Source of the DNA: UBA685 sp049890115
Lineage (GTDB): Bacteria > Pseudomonadota > Alphaproteobacteria > Puniceispirillales > Puniceispirillaceae
Length of the DNA: 64,000 nt
Direction of reading: 5' to 3'
Assembly: GCA_049890115.1 (NCBI GenBank)
Contig: JBMHCC010000002.1
Coordinates: forward strand, 62,001-126,000
Position 1 is the stretch's first letter. Every line of letters begins with the position of its first letter. This document shows, piece by piece, positions 9,436 through 18,805 of this stretch. A program made the translations under genes and the position numbers. The notes beneath the pieces are model-generated. The model did no database searches. It was not told where the DNA came from and was given only the letters and a program-made list of their open reading frames with translations.

Positions 9436-10509
9436 TTACGGTCGCCAGCTTTGATAAAATCGCGCAGCTTCATCAGTTTCGGTTTGAAGGGGAAGCGAAA
9501 TAGGCTGTTTGATTTTTTGTGATAAATAGCTGGCTGTCACAAGCTCAATAGACCGCCTACCATCTTCAAATGTCACAGCCTCGCTGTTATGTGGCTTGCC
9601 AGAAAGGGCGTCAGCAACGCTAGCCAGAAAGCCTGTAAAACCATCAGCTGGCGGCGTGACATGTTTTAGAACATCATCAATATCCGCCTGTGAGACAGTA
9701 CCTTTTGGCATAAATTGCCAGGGCGCGCTTGCAGGGCTGTAAGGGGCTGTGCCGCTGGTCGCTGTCAGGCCTTCAAAGCAAAATCTGAAACGTGAGCTAT
9801 TACCAGCTGCACCAAGTGTGACAGAGCTAGTGACCAAAGCGCCATTGGCCATCTGTATGGATAAAGCAGCACAATCTTCAGTTTCAATATCATTCACGCT
9901 AGTATCTGTTAGCGCATAGATCGCAGCAACAGGCCCCAAAATATGGCAAAGGATATCATGGGCATGGATAGCATGGCCAAGCAATGCGCCGCCTTGTTCA
10001 CCATCCCAAGTACCGCGCCATGGCACATTATAATAGTCGCTATCACGTTGCCAATGTGTCTCGATGGTTGCGATATAGGCTTTGCCTGTCAGCCCTGATG
10101 CTTGTAAGGCCCGAAGCTGTGCCAAGCCAATCCCATAGCGATATTGAAACACAGGAAATAGCTTGCCTTGTGAAGCCGATAGAGCCTCTGCAATCTTATC
10201 ACAATCTGCCAAGGAGCATGCTAGCGGCTTTTCACAGATGACATGCTTGCCAGCTTGCAATGCTTTGATAATCATTTCGGTATGCAGGTGAGGAGGCAGG
10301 CAGATATCAATAATATCAATATCCTTATCGCCTAAGGCTTTGTCAGCCTGTGTTTCAACGGCGATGCTTGTATCACCTGCGGCAATATCAGATGCGCGGT
10401 CTTTATCAAGATCGCAAATCATCGTCACTTTGAATTTGTCAGCTAGTTGCTGATAGGCGGCCAGATGTTTGCGACCAATACCAGCACCTAAGATTGCCAC
10501 TTGTTTCAT
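9436..10509 (-). CDS. Gfo/Idh/MocA family oxidoreductase (third of three)
   Basis: This is an NAD(P)-dependent sugar or polyol dehydrogenase of the Gfo/Idh/MocA family, 357 aa. The Rossmann motif VAILGAGIGRKHL lies at the N-terminus and the family's catalytic-site motif CEKPLA follows at about residue 93. GHAIHAHDIL in the C-terminal domain holds the conserved His pair region. The start at 10509 is preferred over 10554 because it makes a 4-nt ATGA overlap with the upstream gene. The three genes 12565-9436 form one operon. The substrate is unknown. Confidence 0.9.
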   Translation of the reverse strand: MKQVAILGAGIGRKHLAAYQQLADKFKVTMICDLDKDRASDIAAGDTSIAVETQADKALGDKDIDIIDICLPPHLHTEMIIKALQAGKHVICEKPLACSLADCDKIAEALSASQGKLFPVFQYRYGIGLAQLRALQASGLTGKAYIATIETHWQRDSDYYNVPWRGTWDGEQGGALLGHAIHAHDILCHILGPVAAIYALTDTSVNDIETEDCAALSIQMANGALVTSSVTLGAAGNSSRFRFCFEGLTATSGTAPYSPASAPWQFMPKGTVSQADIDDVLKHVTPPADGFTGFLASVADALSGKPHNSEAVTFEDGRRSIELVTASYLSQKIKQPISLPLQTETDEAARFYQSWRP

Positions 10510-11519
10510 GATTGTGCCTCTGCCATCTCTTGTGCGCGCAATGCCAACTCGCATACCTGAAAGGTGCGTTCCTGTGACATCGCTGTCTGGGTGCGGTTTC
10601 TGATATCATCTATCAGCTGGCCAAAATAAGGCAGGCCAGCTTGTGAGGCATCTATCTTTTCATAGCGATCATTTGTGACAAGGAATAAATGATCTGTTTT
10701 ATCGCTTTGGGCGATATCGACATATTTGCGCAATTCAATCGTGCCTTTGGTGCCAAGAATAGTAAGCCTGCCATCTCCCCATGTTGGCAGCGCATCAGGG
10801 GTATACCAATCAACTCTGATATAGCCATGACCAGAGGCATGACGCAGCGCAATTTCGCCAAAATCTTGCAAGCCAGGGGAGTCTGGATTGGCATAATTGG
10901 CAACATGAGCCATGGTAATTTCAGCTGTATCCGCATTGGTAAAATGCAAAAACTGATCAATTTGGTGGCTGGCAATATCTGTTAAAATGCCGCCATAAGA
11001 GTCTCTGTCAAAAAACCAGTCAGGTCTGGTATCACGGTTGAGCCTGTGTGGGCCAAGGCCAATGGTTTGAACCACCTTGCCTATTACGCCGTCAGCAATG
11101 AGTTTCGTTGCCATAGTGACAGATGGTACTTCGAAACGTTCTGAAAAATTGACAGACCAGATGCGTTTTGTCTTTGCCACAATCTGGCGTAATTCTGCCA
11201 GCTGTTCAAAAGTGGTACATCCTGGTTTATCAGTCATCACATCTTTGCCAGCCATCATGACACGCTTTGCCCAATGCGCTCTTTGTGACGGGATGCCAGA
11301 TAATAAGATCAAATCAATGCTGTCATCTGCCAATAATTCATCAACATCATTAGCGCGTGGTACATCTGGAAAACGCTTTATCAGCCCTGCAATGGTATTT
11401 GGCTCGCCCTCATTATACCAACAAGCAAATTCAGCGCCTTCGGCCATCATATTCGCAGCCATGCCATAGATATGACGATGATCAACGCCAATGGCAGCAA
11501 ATTTTATAGCTTTTGTCAT
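10506..11519 (-). CDS. Gfo/Idh/MocA family oxidoreductase (second of three)
   Basis: This second paralogue has 337 aa, with the N-terminal nucleotide-binding start FAAIGVDHRHIYGMAANM. The glycine motif is unusual: GVDHRHI replaces the GxGxxG loop, as in a recognised subset of the family. MTDKPGCTT corresponds to the EKP motif, with Glu replaced by Asp. The C-terminal domain has ASHQIDQFLHF. It overlaps both neighbours by 4 nt, so translation is probably coupled. It diverges from its two neighbours and may act on another intermediate or be a non-NAD-standard variant; this is inference. Confidence 0.87.
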   Translation of the reverse strand: MTKAIKFAAIGVDHRHIYGMAANMMAEGAEFACWYNEGEPNTIAGLIKRFPDVPRANDVDELLADDSIDLILLSGIPSQRAHWAKRVMMAGKDVMTDKPGCTTFEQLAELRQIVAKTKRIWSVNFSERFEVPSVTMATKLIADGVIGKVVQTIGLGPHRLNRDTRPDWFFDRDSYGGILTDIASHQIDQFLHFTNADTAEITMAHVANYANPDSPGLQDFGEIALRHASGHGYIRVDWYTPDALPTWGDGRLTILGTKGTIELRKYVDIAQSDKTDHLFLVTNDRYEKIDASQAGLPYFGQLIDDIRNRTQTAMSQERTFQVCELALRAQEMAEAQS

Positions 11520-12565
11520 GATAAGACATCCTGTTCTGTCTTGGTGTTGGCAGATTTGGTAATCGCCTCTATCAGATTATGAGCAGCAAGCGCATCTGCC
11601 CCACTTGCCAATAGCGGTTCTTGCGTCTCGATAGCACGGGCAAAATTTTCAATAACGGCCTGATGCCATTCATGCGTAAAAGCCATTGGATCAGCACCGC
11701 CGCCTGTCCCTGCTTGTGCGCCAAATCTCTCTATTCTGCCATCACGCCAAGATAGGGTTAAAATGCCAGCTTCGAGATGAAGGCTTGCTTTTTCAAAATG
11801 TAATGTGATGGCTTCTGCTGTGCCCGGAAAGCTGGCTGTGCTGGCTGTCAAAGAGCCCACTGCGCCATTATGAAATGTCAGGCCAGCTGTGACAAAATCT
11901 TCTGCCTCCATTTCATGGAAACAGCTTGTTTGTGCCATGGCTATCACAGATTTTACAGGGCCAGCAAGGCTCAATGCTAAATCAATGGTGTGGATGGCTT
12001 GGCTTATCAAAACGCCGCCACCATCTCTGTCATAGCTGCCACGTCCTGGCTCATCATAATAAGATTGCTCGCGCCACCAAGGCACAGACATTTCAACAAC
12101 ACCTAATGCCCCTAAATCTGTTTCAGCGATGATTTTTTTAGCGTGCTGTGATGCCTGTCTGGCACGATGCTGAAATACCACACCAAGCATAATATTATGG
12201 TCTTGGCAGATTGTGACAATCTGGCGTGCTTCTTCTGCTGTTCTGGCAATCGGCTTTTCTAAAAGGATATGTTTGCCTGCTTTTGCCAGAGGCGCGATGA
12301 TATCTTTGCGCACATTAGGCGGGGTGGTGATAATGACAAAATCACAATCAGATAGGCTGACTATCTCATCAATATGCTGATATGTCTGGACAGGCTTGCC
12401 TGTTCTTTGCTGTGCAATGTCAGCCAATTTTTTAGCTGATGTTCCGCTTTTTGATAAGATACCAGCTAGGGTGATGATATCACCAGCCTCACAACAGGCA
12501 GTGACATGTGTATCAGCCACCATGCCAGCACCAATCAAGGCGACTTTTTTTGGTTTGATTGCCAT
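11516..12565 (-). CDS. Gfo/Idh/MocA family oxidoreductase (first of three)
   Basis: This is the first gene of the three-dehydrogenase operon, 349 aa. The Rossmann start is KVALIGAGMVADTHV, with the EKP motif in HILLEKPIARTAEEA at about residue 100 and the C-terminal domain signature SQAIHTIDLALSLAGP. The order, overlaps and shared family suggest serial duplication for steps of one sugar, polyol or cyclitol pathway. It is read divergently from the mannitol-dehydrogenase-family gene at 12776, with a 210-bp shared control region. Confidence 0.9.
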   Translation of the reverse strand: MAIKPKKVALIGAGMVADTHVTACCEAGDIITLAGILSKSGTSAKKLADIAQQRTGKPVQTYQHIDEIVSLSDCDFVIITTPPNVRKDIIAPLAKAGKHILLEKPIARTAEEARQIVTICQDHNIMLGVVFQHRARQASQHAKKIIAETDLGALGVVEMSVPWWREQSYYDEPGRGSYDRDGGGVLISQAIHTIDLALSLAGPVKSVIAMAQTSCFHEMEAEDFVTAGLTFHNGAVGSLTASTASFPGTAEAITLHFEKASLHLEAGILTLSWRDGRIERFGAQAGTGGGADPMAFTHEWHQAVIENFARAIETQEPLLASGADALAAHNLIEAITKSANTKTEQDVLS

Positions 12566-12775
12566 CTTATCTCAGTCTTTTTTTCATCTCTTACCAGTGA
12601 CAGCTTGTCATTGTGATAGGCTTTGCGTCAATATCATTGATAAGATGATTTGCTGGTGTTTGGTGCAGCTATGCCAAATTATTTTGCCAAATCATTTTTT
12701 ATGAAATGAAAAAACAAAAGCGCATAGGTGATTATCTCTTTTGGCTTGGCTATGACGATAAAGGCTTTTTAAAAA
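12566..12775. promoter_or_regulatory. Divergent control region of the sugar-acid-like cluster
   Basis: This 210-bp AT-rich spacer separates two divergent operons. It contains an inverted repeat TGACA-N3-TGTCA (12598-12610) and a direct repeat GCCAAAT at 12673-12679 and 12686-12692. Either could bind a regulator. No regulator gene is adjacent, so this rests on pattern alone. Confidence 0.35.
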
Positions 12776-14095
12776 ATGGTGATGCAACGGATTTTGCATT
12801 TGGGTCTTGGTAATTTCCACCGTGCCCATCAAGCTTATTACACAGCTAAATCAGGCGACTGGCGCATTCATGGCGTTGTGATGCGTAATCAGGGTTTATA
12901 TGATGATTTGATGGCGCATCAGGGGCGCTATCTATTGGGCGTTTGGGATGTGGGCGGCTTATCTGCTGAGGTGATGGATATATATGACGATATCATTTTG
13001 GCATCTGATAATACAGAATCTGTCATTGCAGCTATCGCTGATGAGGCTATTACTATCATCACCTTGACCATAACGGAAAAAGGCTATTATCTGACCTCTG
13101 ATGGCAAGCTTGATGTGAATAATGATGCTATATCTGATGATCTGATTTCAAAAAAGCCGCAAACAGCGATAGGTCTTCTCGCAGCTGGCGTTGCTAGGCG
13201 TGCAGCCGGTCATGGTGCACCTATCACCGTCATCAGCTGTGATAATTTATCTGAAAATGGGTCAAAATTACAGGCTGCAATGGCCGCGTATTGCGCACAA
13301 GCCTACCCGCAAATAGCGCAATGGCTGGCTGATCATGTGCGCTTTCCCAATACGATGGTTGACCGCATTACACCGCGATTATCCCAGCAAGCATCTGATG
13401 AAATTACAGCGATAGCGCCAGCTGATTTTGCTGGCCTGCCAGTTGTTGGAACAGAAGCCTTTTCAGAATGGATTATCGAAGATGATTTTGCATCTCACCG
13501 ACCAGAATGGGAACAAGCAGGCGTTGAGATTGTCTCAGATGTTAAACCTTTTGAAGACCGAAAATTACGTCTGTTAAATGCCTCTCATTCCTATCTTGCT
13601 TATGCTGGCTTGTTGCAGGGCTATGAATTTGTCCATGAAGCGATAAATGATGCGACATTATCAGATCAGATAAACCAGCTTTGGGATGAAGCAGAAATTA
13701 CCATCTCAGCGCCAGCGTCTGATAGCATTAATGCTTATCGTGAAGCGTTATTAGCACGTTTTTCAGTGCCTGCTATGCGTCACCAGCTTGCCCAGATTGC
13801 AATGGATGGCAGCCTGAAAATCAGAGAACGGCTTGTTCCCATTATCAAGCAACGTTATCAGCATCATCTGTTATCGCCTGCGTCTTGTTCTGGCATTGCT
13901 AGCTGGCTTTGTTATTGTTATCGCACAAGCAAGGCTGGCAAGGTGATTGTGGATGCCAAGGCAGATAAGATTGCCGAGCTTGCGACTAGCACTGATGATA
14001 TCTTTGTCTTTGCTGACAAGATGATGGCAGATTTGGATCTGCCAGATGAGGCGCAAAATCACATCAAGGCGGCACTATCTGAACTTACCGCTTGA
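12776..14095 (+). CDS. Mannitol dehydrogenase family protein (fructuronate reductase/polyol dehydrogenase type)
   Basis: This 439-aa NAD-dependent long-chain polyol or sugar-acid dehydrogenase begins with ILHLGLGNFHRAHQAYYT, the typical MtlD/UxuB Rossmann start. The catalytic segment with Lys, Asn and His is KLRLLNASHSYLAY around residue 266, and NTMVDRITPR is the conserved binding-loop motif. The family includes mannitol 2-dehydrogenase, D-arabinitol dehydrogenase and fructuronate reductase; the sequence alone does not separate these. It overlaps the next gene's long frame, and the likely start of that gene is 62 nt downstream, so the two are probably cotranscribed. Confidence 0.9.
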   Translation: MVMQRILHLGLGNFHRAHQAYYTAKSGDWRIHGVVMRNQGLYDDLMAHQGRYLLGVWDVGGLSAEVMDIYDDIILASDNTESVIAAIADEAITIITLTITEKGYYLTSDGKLDVNNDAISDDLISKKPQTAIGLLAAGVARRAAGHGAPITVISCDNLSENGSKLQAAMAAYCAQAYPQIAQWLADHVRFPNTMVDRITPRLSQQASDEITAIAPADFAGLPVVGTEAFSEWIIEDDFASHRPEWEQAGVEIVSDVKPFEDRKLRLLNASHSYLAYAGLLQGYEFVHEAINDATLSDQINQLWDEAEITISAPASDSINAYREALLARFSVPAMRHQLAQIAMDGSLKIRERLVPIIKQRYQHHLLSPASCSGIASWLCYCYRTSKAGKVIVDAKADKIAELATSTDDIFVFADKMMADLDLPDEAQNHIKAALSELTA

Positions 14096-14157
14096 CCTTT
14101 CATTCTGGTTACAAGAACAGTAGGGTTTGTGACACTAATAATTATGGCAGGCCTCTC

Positions 14158-15267
14158 ATGAAAATCACTAAAATCTCTGTTTTCAAAACTGATTTGCCTT
14201 ATGTGGGTGGCTCTTATGGTTGGGGGGCTGGCAATGCCATTACCGTTGCAAAAGCCTCTGTGGTCGTGGTTGAAACAGATGCTGGTCTGACAGGATGCGG
14301 TGAATTTACCCCTTGCGGTGAAAATTATATGATAGCGCATTCAGAAGGTGTTGAGGCTGCTGTTAAATTATTAGGGCCAAAGCTGATAGGGCAAGATCCA
14401 CGGCAAGTCAGAGTGATTGAAGCCATTATGGATCATGAAATGCAAGGCCATGGCTATGCGAAAGCGCCGATTGATGCCGCTTGCTGGGATATATTGGGGC
14501 AATCTTGTGATCAGCCCCTGTGGATGCTATTGGGGGGAAAATTAACAGATGGTGCGCCGATGTATCGTGTTGCACCGCAAAAAACCATACCAGAATCTAT
14601 CGCAGAATTAGATGCGCATCGTGCCGCTGGCTATCGCCAGTTCCAGATAAAAGTTGGCGCCGATTGGGCAGAGGATATAGAGAGAATTCGCCAGCTTGTC
14701 CCTTTGCTAAAGCCAGGTGAAAAGGCAATGGCTGACGCTAATCAGGGATGGCGTGTTGATAATGCCATCCGCGTTGCTAGAGCCACAGCTGATCTTGATT
14801 TTATCCTAGAGCAGCCCTGCCAGACCTATGAAGAATGCCAGCAGGTCAGGCGCGTTGCAACACAACCAATGAAACTTGATGAATGTGTCACTGGCATTGG
14901 GATGGCTCAGCGCATTGTAGCTGATAGAGGGGCAGAGATTTGTTGTTTGAAGATTTCCAATTTGGGCGGGCTTAGTAAGGCACGGCGGGTGCGTGACTAT
15001 CTGATTGATAACAGGTTGGCTGTGGTGGCTGAAGATACTTGGGGTGGTGAAATTGCCTCTACCACCCTGGCGCATTTTGCCGCCTCAACTCATCCAGATT
15101 ATCTGCAGAATACGACTGATTTAATGAATTATAATACACGTTCAACAGGGCGCGGCGGCGCGTGGTCTGAAGGTGGTAAATTATATGCGCCTGATAGCCC
15201 TGGTCTTGGTGTGGTGCCAGACTATGATGTGCTTGGCGATCCTGTCTATGTGATAGCAAACGAATAA
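14158..15267 (+). CDS. Mandelate racemase/muconate lactonizing (enolase superfamily) enzyme
   Basis: This enolase-superfamily acid-sugar dehydratase, racemase or epimerase has 369 aa. An N-terminal capping domain (about residues 1-120) precedes a TIM barrel. Metal ligands are visible in order: MADANQGW (Asp), ILEQPC (Glu) and LDECV (Asp/Glu). A barrel Lys is in QFQIKVGAD and a second acid-base Lys in CCLKISNLGGL. The pattern fits the MLE/MR subgroup that includes hydroxyproline-betaine epimerase and cis-3-hydroxyproline dehydratase, but the substrate cannot be assigned. The ATG at 14158 is chosen because the superfamily begins MKITKI; an upstream ATG at 14092 would overlap the previous gene. 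Confidence 0.9.
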   Translation: MKITKISVFKTDLPYVGGSYGWGAGNAITVAKASVVVVETDAGLTGCGEFTPCGENYMIAHSEGVEAAVKLLGPKLIGQDPRQVRVIEAIMDHEMQGHGYAKAPIDAACWDILGQSCDQPLWMLLGGKLTDGAPMYRVAPQKTIPESIAELDAHRAAGYRQFQIKVGADWAEDIERIRQLVPLLKPGEKAMADANQGWRVDNAIRVARATADLDFILEQPCQTYEECQQVRRVATQPMKLDECVTGIGMAQRIVADRGAEICCLKISNLGGLSKARRVRDYLIDNRLAVVAEDTWGGEIASTTLAHFAASTHPDYLQNTTDLMNYNTRSTGRGGAWSEGGKLYAPDSPGLGVVPDYDVLGDPVYVIANE

Positions 15268-15372
15268 CGGTCTTCCCCTAATGATGATGATGCCGTCAGA
15301 TCAAAAAACCATCAGTTTTTGACAAATCTTTGTAGGGGCTGAAAAACCTTACCCAGAAATCAATGAAACCCA

Positions 15373-15402
15373 TTGACAGCGAAAAAAATTCTCATTTATG
15401 AT
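15373..15402 (+). promoter_or_regulatory. Sigma70-like promoter for the DUF1989-GcvT/proVWX operon
   Basis: TTGACA (15373-15378) and TATGAT (15397-15402) are separated by 18 bp. The -35 box is a perfect consensus and the -10 box differs at one base. The expected transcription start is near 15409, just before the operon's first gene. Confidence 0.7.
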
Positions 15403-15425
15403 TTCAACTCTTATGTGACGTAATT

Positions 15426-17759
15426 TTGGGGGAAATCGTCATTTCTGGTCAAGCAGTCATGCATGATTTTTCAAATATCGACCACAAATCTGGTGGTCGG
15501 TTATTTTCTGGTTTTGTATCATCTAGGTCGCCTGCGACCTTGCCATTGCCGCCTAGAATGGCGCGACATATCGGGCTCAAAACAGGTGATTTGGTGCGCC
15601 TTGATGATGCCTCCTATGCGGGGCAATTAGCCTTATTTGTGTTTACCAAAGATGGCACACGCTCTGAGCAGGGTTTTGGATGGGGTGCGGTTGAAGATAT
15701 TAACCTTTCTCATTTTGAAAGCGCATCATTAAAAGGCTGGGTAGAGGCAGCAGGCGGGTCTGCAGAGACCATCCAAAGGGCAGTCATTTTGCGCCATCTT
15801 TCGGAGCCGCTTATTCTAAAAGCACCTGAAGATTGTGACCTGTGGTTGGTGCATTTACAGCCAGCTGATGGGTTGGTCTCAGGTGATAGCTGCGGGGCTG
15901 CCTCTATTTGGTTTAAACCTGCCAGTTCAGCAGCGTTATTGCCGCCGCCACTTGGTGTTGTGCGAGACGAATTCACGGTCAAACGTGGCTCTGCCATGGC
16001 TTATGAGTTGCGTGCTGGTGAAAGCGTTCAGATTATTGATATAGAAGGTCAACAATGTTCCGATTTTCAGGTGTTATCTCAGCGTGGCCTTGATGCTGGC
16101 AGAGATATTCTGATTGATAGCACAGCCACTAGATCATCGGTTGGACGCTCCTATCCAGGGCCTGGTTTATTTGATAAATTTTACGACCAAGATATGCGCC
16201 CCTTAATGCGTGTCCTTCAGGATACGTGCGGCAGGCATGATACTTTTGGTCTGGCATGCACAGCTAGATCTTATGAAGAGCGTGGGTTTCCAGGGCATTT
16301 AAACTGTTCTGATAATATTTCACAGGCACTGGCATCTTATGGTGTTGCACCGCGTGCTGCCTGGCCAGCTATTAATTTTTTCTGGAATACATGGGTTGAT
16401 GATCATCACCATATTTTGACCGAAGAAGCACATTCACGCCCTAGTGATTATGTGGTGATGGAAGCACTAGAAGATTTGGTTTGTGCTTCGACAGCTTGCC
16501 CAGATGATATTGACCCCATTAATGGATGGAACCCAACAGATGTGCATGTGCGCATCTATAAAAAAGAGGTTTCTATTCAACGCGCAGTCGCCTATCGCAG
16601 CAAGGAGGACGCACCGATGCAAATCAGCCAACCCTCGGCATTTCAGGAAAGGTTAGAAGCGCTGACAGATCATTTTGCACCAGCGCGCGATCTGTGGACG
16701 CCAGTGTCATTTCCAGCAACTGGCACAATTGGCGAATATTGGGCGTGCCGCAATGCTGCCACCCTGCAGGATATGAGCGGATTGCGGAAATTTGATATTG
16801 TTGGCCCTGATGCCGAAAAATTATTGCAGTTGGCAATGAGCCGCGATCTGGCCAAGCTGGCAATCTGGCGTGGGACTTATGCGCTGTTATGTGATGAAAG
16901 TGGTGAATTAATTGATGATGGTACTTTGTTCAGAATGGCACCGCATTTGTTCCGTTGGTGTTGTGGCAGTGAAGAAAGTGGCCGCTGGCTAACAGAGCTA
17001 GCAGATAAACATAACTGGCAGGTGCGCATCCATGATTTAGGTAGCTCTCTGCCGAACTTGGCTTTGCAAGGGCCAAAATCACGCGATATTTTGCGCAAAA
17101 TTGTTTTTACCCAGCCTCATGTGCCCTCGCTTGATCAAATGAAATGGTTTGGTGCCACAGTCGCACGGCTTCATGACCGCGATGGTGCGCCCTTTATGCT
17201 AACAAGAACAGGTTATACAGGCGAGCTTGGCTATGAGATATTCTGTGCTCAAAGTGATGCGCTAACCATCTGGGATGCGTTAATAGAAGCTGGTGCTGAT
17301 GATGGGCTTATTCCGATGGGCTCTGCTGCCCTTGATATCATCCGTATTGAGGCAGGGCTTGCTAGCACAGCTGAATTTTCAGCTGGCTCAGACGCCTATG
17401 AAGCAGGGCTCGGCTTTGCTGTTGATCTGAATAAATCAGAGTTTATTGGAAAACAGGCATTATCGCGCAATGCAGCAGCACCGCGAAAAATTCTGCGTGG
17501 GCTGAAATTCAAATGTGATGATGTGCCGCTGAATAATGCGCCTGTTTTTGCTGGTGAAAGACAGGTTGGCGTCATTACCTCTGCAACGCGTTCACCTTTT
17601 TTTGAATGCACCATTGCCATGGCCAGAATTTCAGTTGAACATGCTGACATTGGACAGATTTTAGAGGTTGGCCAACTTGATGGCCGCATGAAACGCCTTG
17701 AGGCAGAAATAACAACAATACCATTTATTGACCCGAAACGGGAGAGGGCACGAGCATGA
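15426..17759 (+). CDS. DUF1989-GcvT fusion protein (aminomethyltransferase-like demethylase)
   Basis: This large 777-aa fusion has three parts. Residues 1-175 are unrecognised. Residues about 180-378 are a DUF1989 (urea-carboxylase-associated) domain with C211 in GQQCSDFQ, HLNC (H291, C294) and ACPDD (C358); DUF1989 members include the carboxyguanidine deiminase subunits. Residues about 405-777 are a GcvT/DmdA-type folate-dependent aminomethyltransferase with LQDMSGLRKF, the acidic ELIDDG (D497, D498) and GYTGELGYEIF. The role is inferred as tetrahydrofolate-dependent demethylation, possibly with C-N hydrolysis, of the compound imported by ProVWX. The start is uncertain: TTG at 15426, or ATG at 15459, which leaves a 50-nt leader. 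It overlaps proV by 4 nt. Confidence 0.88.
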   Translation: MGEIVISGQAVMHDFSNIDHKSGGRLFSGFVSSRSPATLPLPPRMARHIGLKTGDLVRLDDASYAGQLALFVFTKDGTRSEQGFGWGAVEDINLSHFESASLKGWVEAAGGSAETIQRAVILRHLSEPLILKAPEDCDLWLVHLQPADGLVSGDSCGAASIWFKPASSAALLPPPLGVVRDEFTVKRGSAMAYELRAGESVQIIDIEGQQCSDFQVLSQRGLDAGRDILIDSTATRSSVGRSYPGPGLFDKFYDQDMRPLMRVLQDTCGRHDTFGLACTARSYEERGFPGHLNCSDNISQALASYGVAPRAAWPAINFFWNTWVDDHHHILTEEAHSRPSDYVVMEALEDLVCASTACPDDIDPINGWNPTDVHVRIYKKEVSIQRAVAYRSKEDAPMQISQPSAFQERLEALTDHFAPARDLWTPVSFPATGTIGEYWACRNAATLQDMSGLRKFDIVGPDAEKLLQLAMSRDLAKLAIWRGTYALLCDESGELIDDGTLFRMAPHLFRWCCGSEESGRWLTELADKHNWQVRIHDLGSSLPNLALQGPKSRDILRKIVFTQPHVPSLDQMKWFGATVARLHDRDGAPFMLTRTGYTGELGYEIFCAQSDALTIWDALIEAGADDGLIPMGSAALDIIRIEAGLASTAEFSAGSDAYEAGLGFAVDLNKSEFIGKQALSRNAAAPRKILRGLKFKCDDVPLNNAPVFAGERQVGVITSATRSPFFECTIAMARISVEHADIGQILEVGQLDGRMKRLEAEITTIPFIDPKRERARA

Positions 17760-18805
17760 GCGAGCCAGTCGTAGAGATTGAAAATGTATGGAAGGTTTTT
17801 GGTGCGCGTGCCGAAGACGCTATGCAGGCTATCCGCAATGAAGGCCTCAGCAAAGCTGAGGTATTAGAACGCTATGATGCGGTGGTGGGTGTCAAAGATG
17901 CCAGCTTTCAGGTGGCAAAGGGTGAAATCTTTTGCCTGATGGGCCTATCAGGAAGTGGCAAATCAACTTTGGTGCGTCATATCAACCGGTTGATTGAACC
18001 AACATCTGGCACTATCCGCATTTTAGGTGAAGATATTGGTGCGATGAAATCTGATGCATTGCGCGCTATCAGAGCTGATAAAATCGGGATGGTTTTCCAG
18101 AATATGGCATTGCTGCCACATCGTTCTGTGCGTGATAATATTGGCTTTGCGCTAGAATTGCGTGGCATGGATGGCTATAGCAAGTTTCAAGCTGCTGAAA
18201 AAGCATTAGAGACCGTCTCTTTGCATGGCTATGGTGACAGGCTGCCATCTGAATTATCAGGCGGGATGCAACAACGCGTTGGCCTAGCCCGCGCATTGGC
18301 AGCTGATCCTGAGATTTTGTTGATGGATGAACCTTTTTCAGCCCTTGACCCGCTTATCAGGCGCAATTTGCAAGATGAGTTTTTAAGCCTGTCAGACAAT
18401 TTGAAAAAAACCACTGTCTTTATCACACATGATTTAGATGAAGCCATTCGCATGGGTGACAGAATTGGCATTATGAAAGATGGTGAAATTGTCCAGATTG
18501 GCACAGCCGAAGATATCGTCACAGCACCAGCTGATGATTATGTCGCTGATTTTGTTGCTGGCATTTCACGTTTGAAGCTTGTTTCTGCTGGCAAGATTAT
18601 GGTTGGTGTTGATGAGCATAAAGCATCATTTGGCGCATTGCCGAAAGGGGCGCCTGAAGCTAGTCCAGAAGATGACCTAGATACGCTTGTCTCACTTAGC
18701 ACAGGGACAGATTTGCCGATTGTCATCAAATCTGATGGGAAAGCGATTGGTGTTGTGACAAAAGATACGCTATTGCGTGGTCTGCAAGGGGGAGAGGCAG
18801 CATGA
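17756..18805 (+). CDS. proV: Quaternary-amine (glycine betaine/proline) ABC transporter ATPase
   Basis: This is the ATPase subunit of a ProU/OpuA-type osmolyte importer, 349 aa. The N-terminal ProV extension (roughly residues 12-45) precedes Walker A GLSGSGKSTL. The ABC signature is LSGGMQQRVGLARA, Walker B is ILLMDEPFSALDP and the H-loop is FITHDLDE. The C-terminus is a short CBS-like remnant ending IGVVTKDTLL rather than two full CBS domains. ATGA overlaps join it to the gene before and the gene after, so the DUF1989-GcvT protein, ATPase and permease are made from one message. Confidence 0.96.
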   Translation: MSEPVVEIENVWKVFGARAEDAMQAIRNEGLSKAEVLERYDAVVGVKDASFQVAKGEIFCLMGLSGSGKSTLVRHINRLIEPTSGTIRILGEDIGAMKSDALRAIRADKIGMVFQNMALLPHRSVRDNIGFALELRGMDGYSKFQAAEKALETVSLHGYGDRLPSELSGGMQQRVGLARALAADPEILLMDEPFSALDPLIRRNLQDEFLSLSDNLKKTTVFITHDLDEAIRMGDRIGIMKDGEIVQIGTAEDIVTAPADDYVADFVAGISRLKLVSAGKIMVGVDEHKASFGALPKGAPEASPEDDLDTLVSLSTGTDLPIVIKSDGKAIGVVTKDTLLRGLQGGEAA

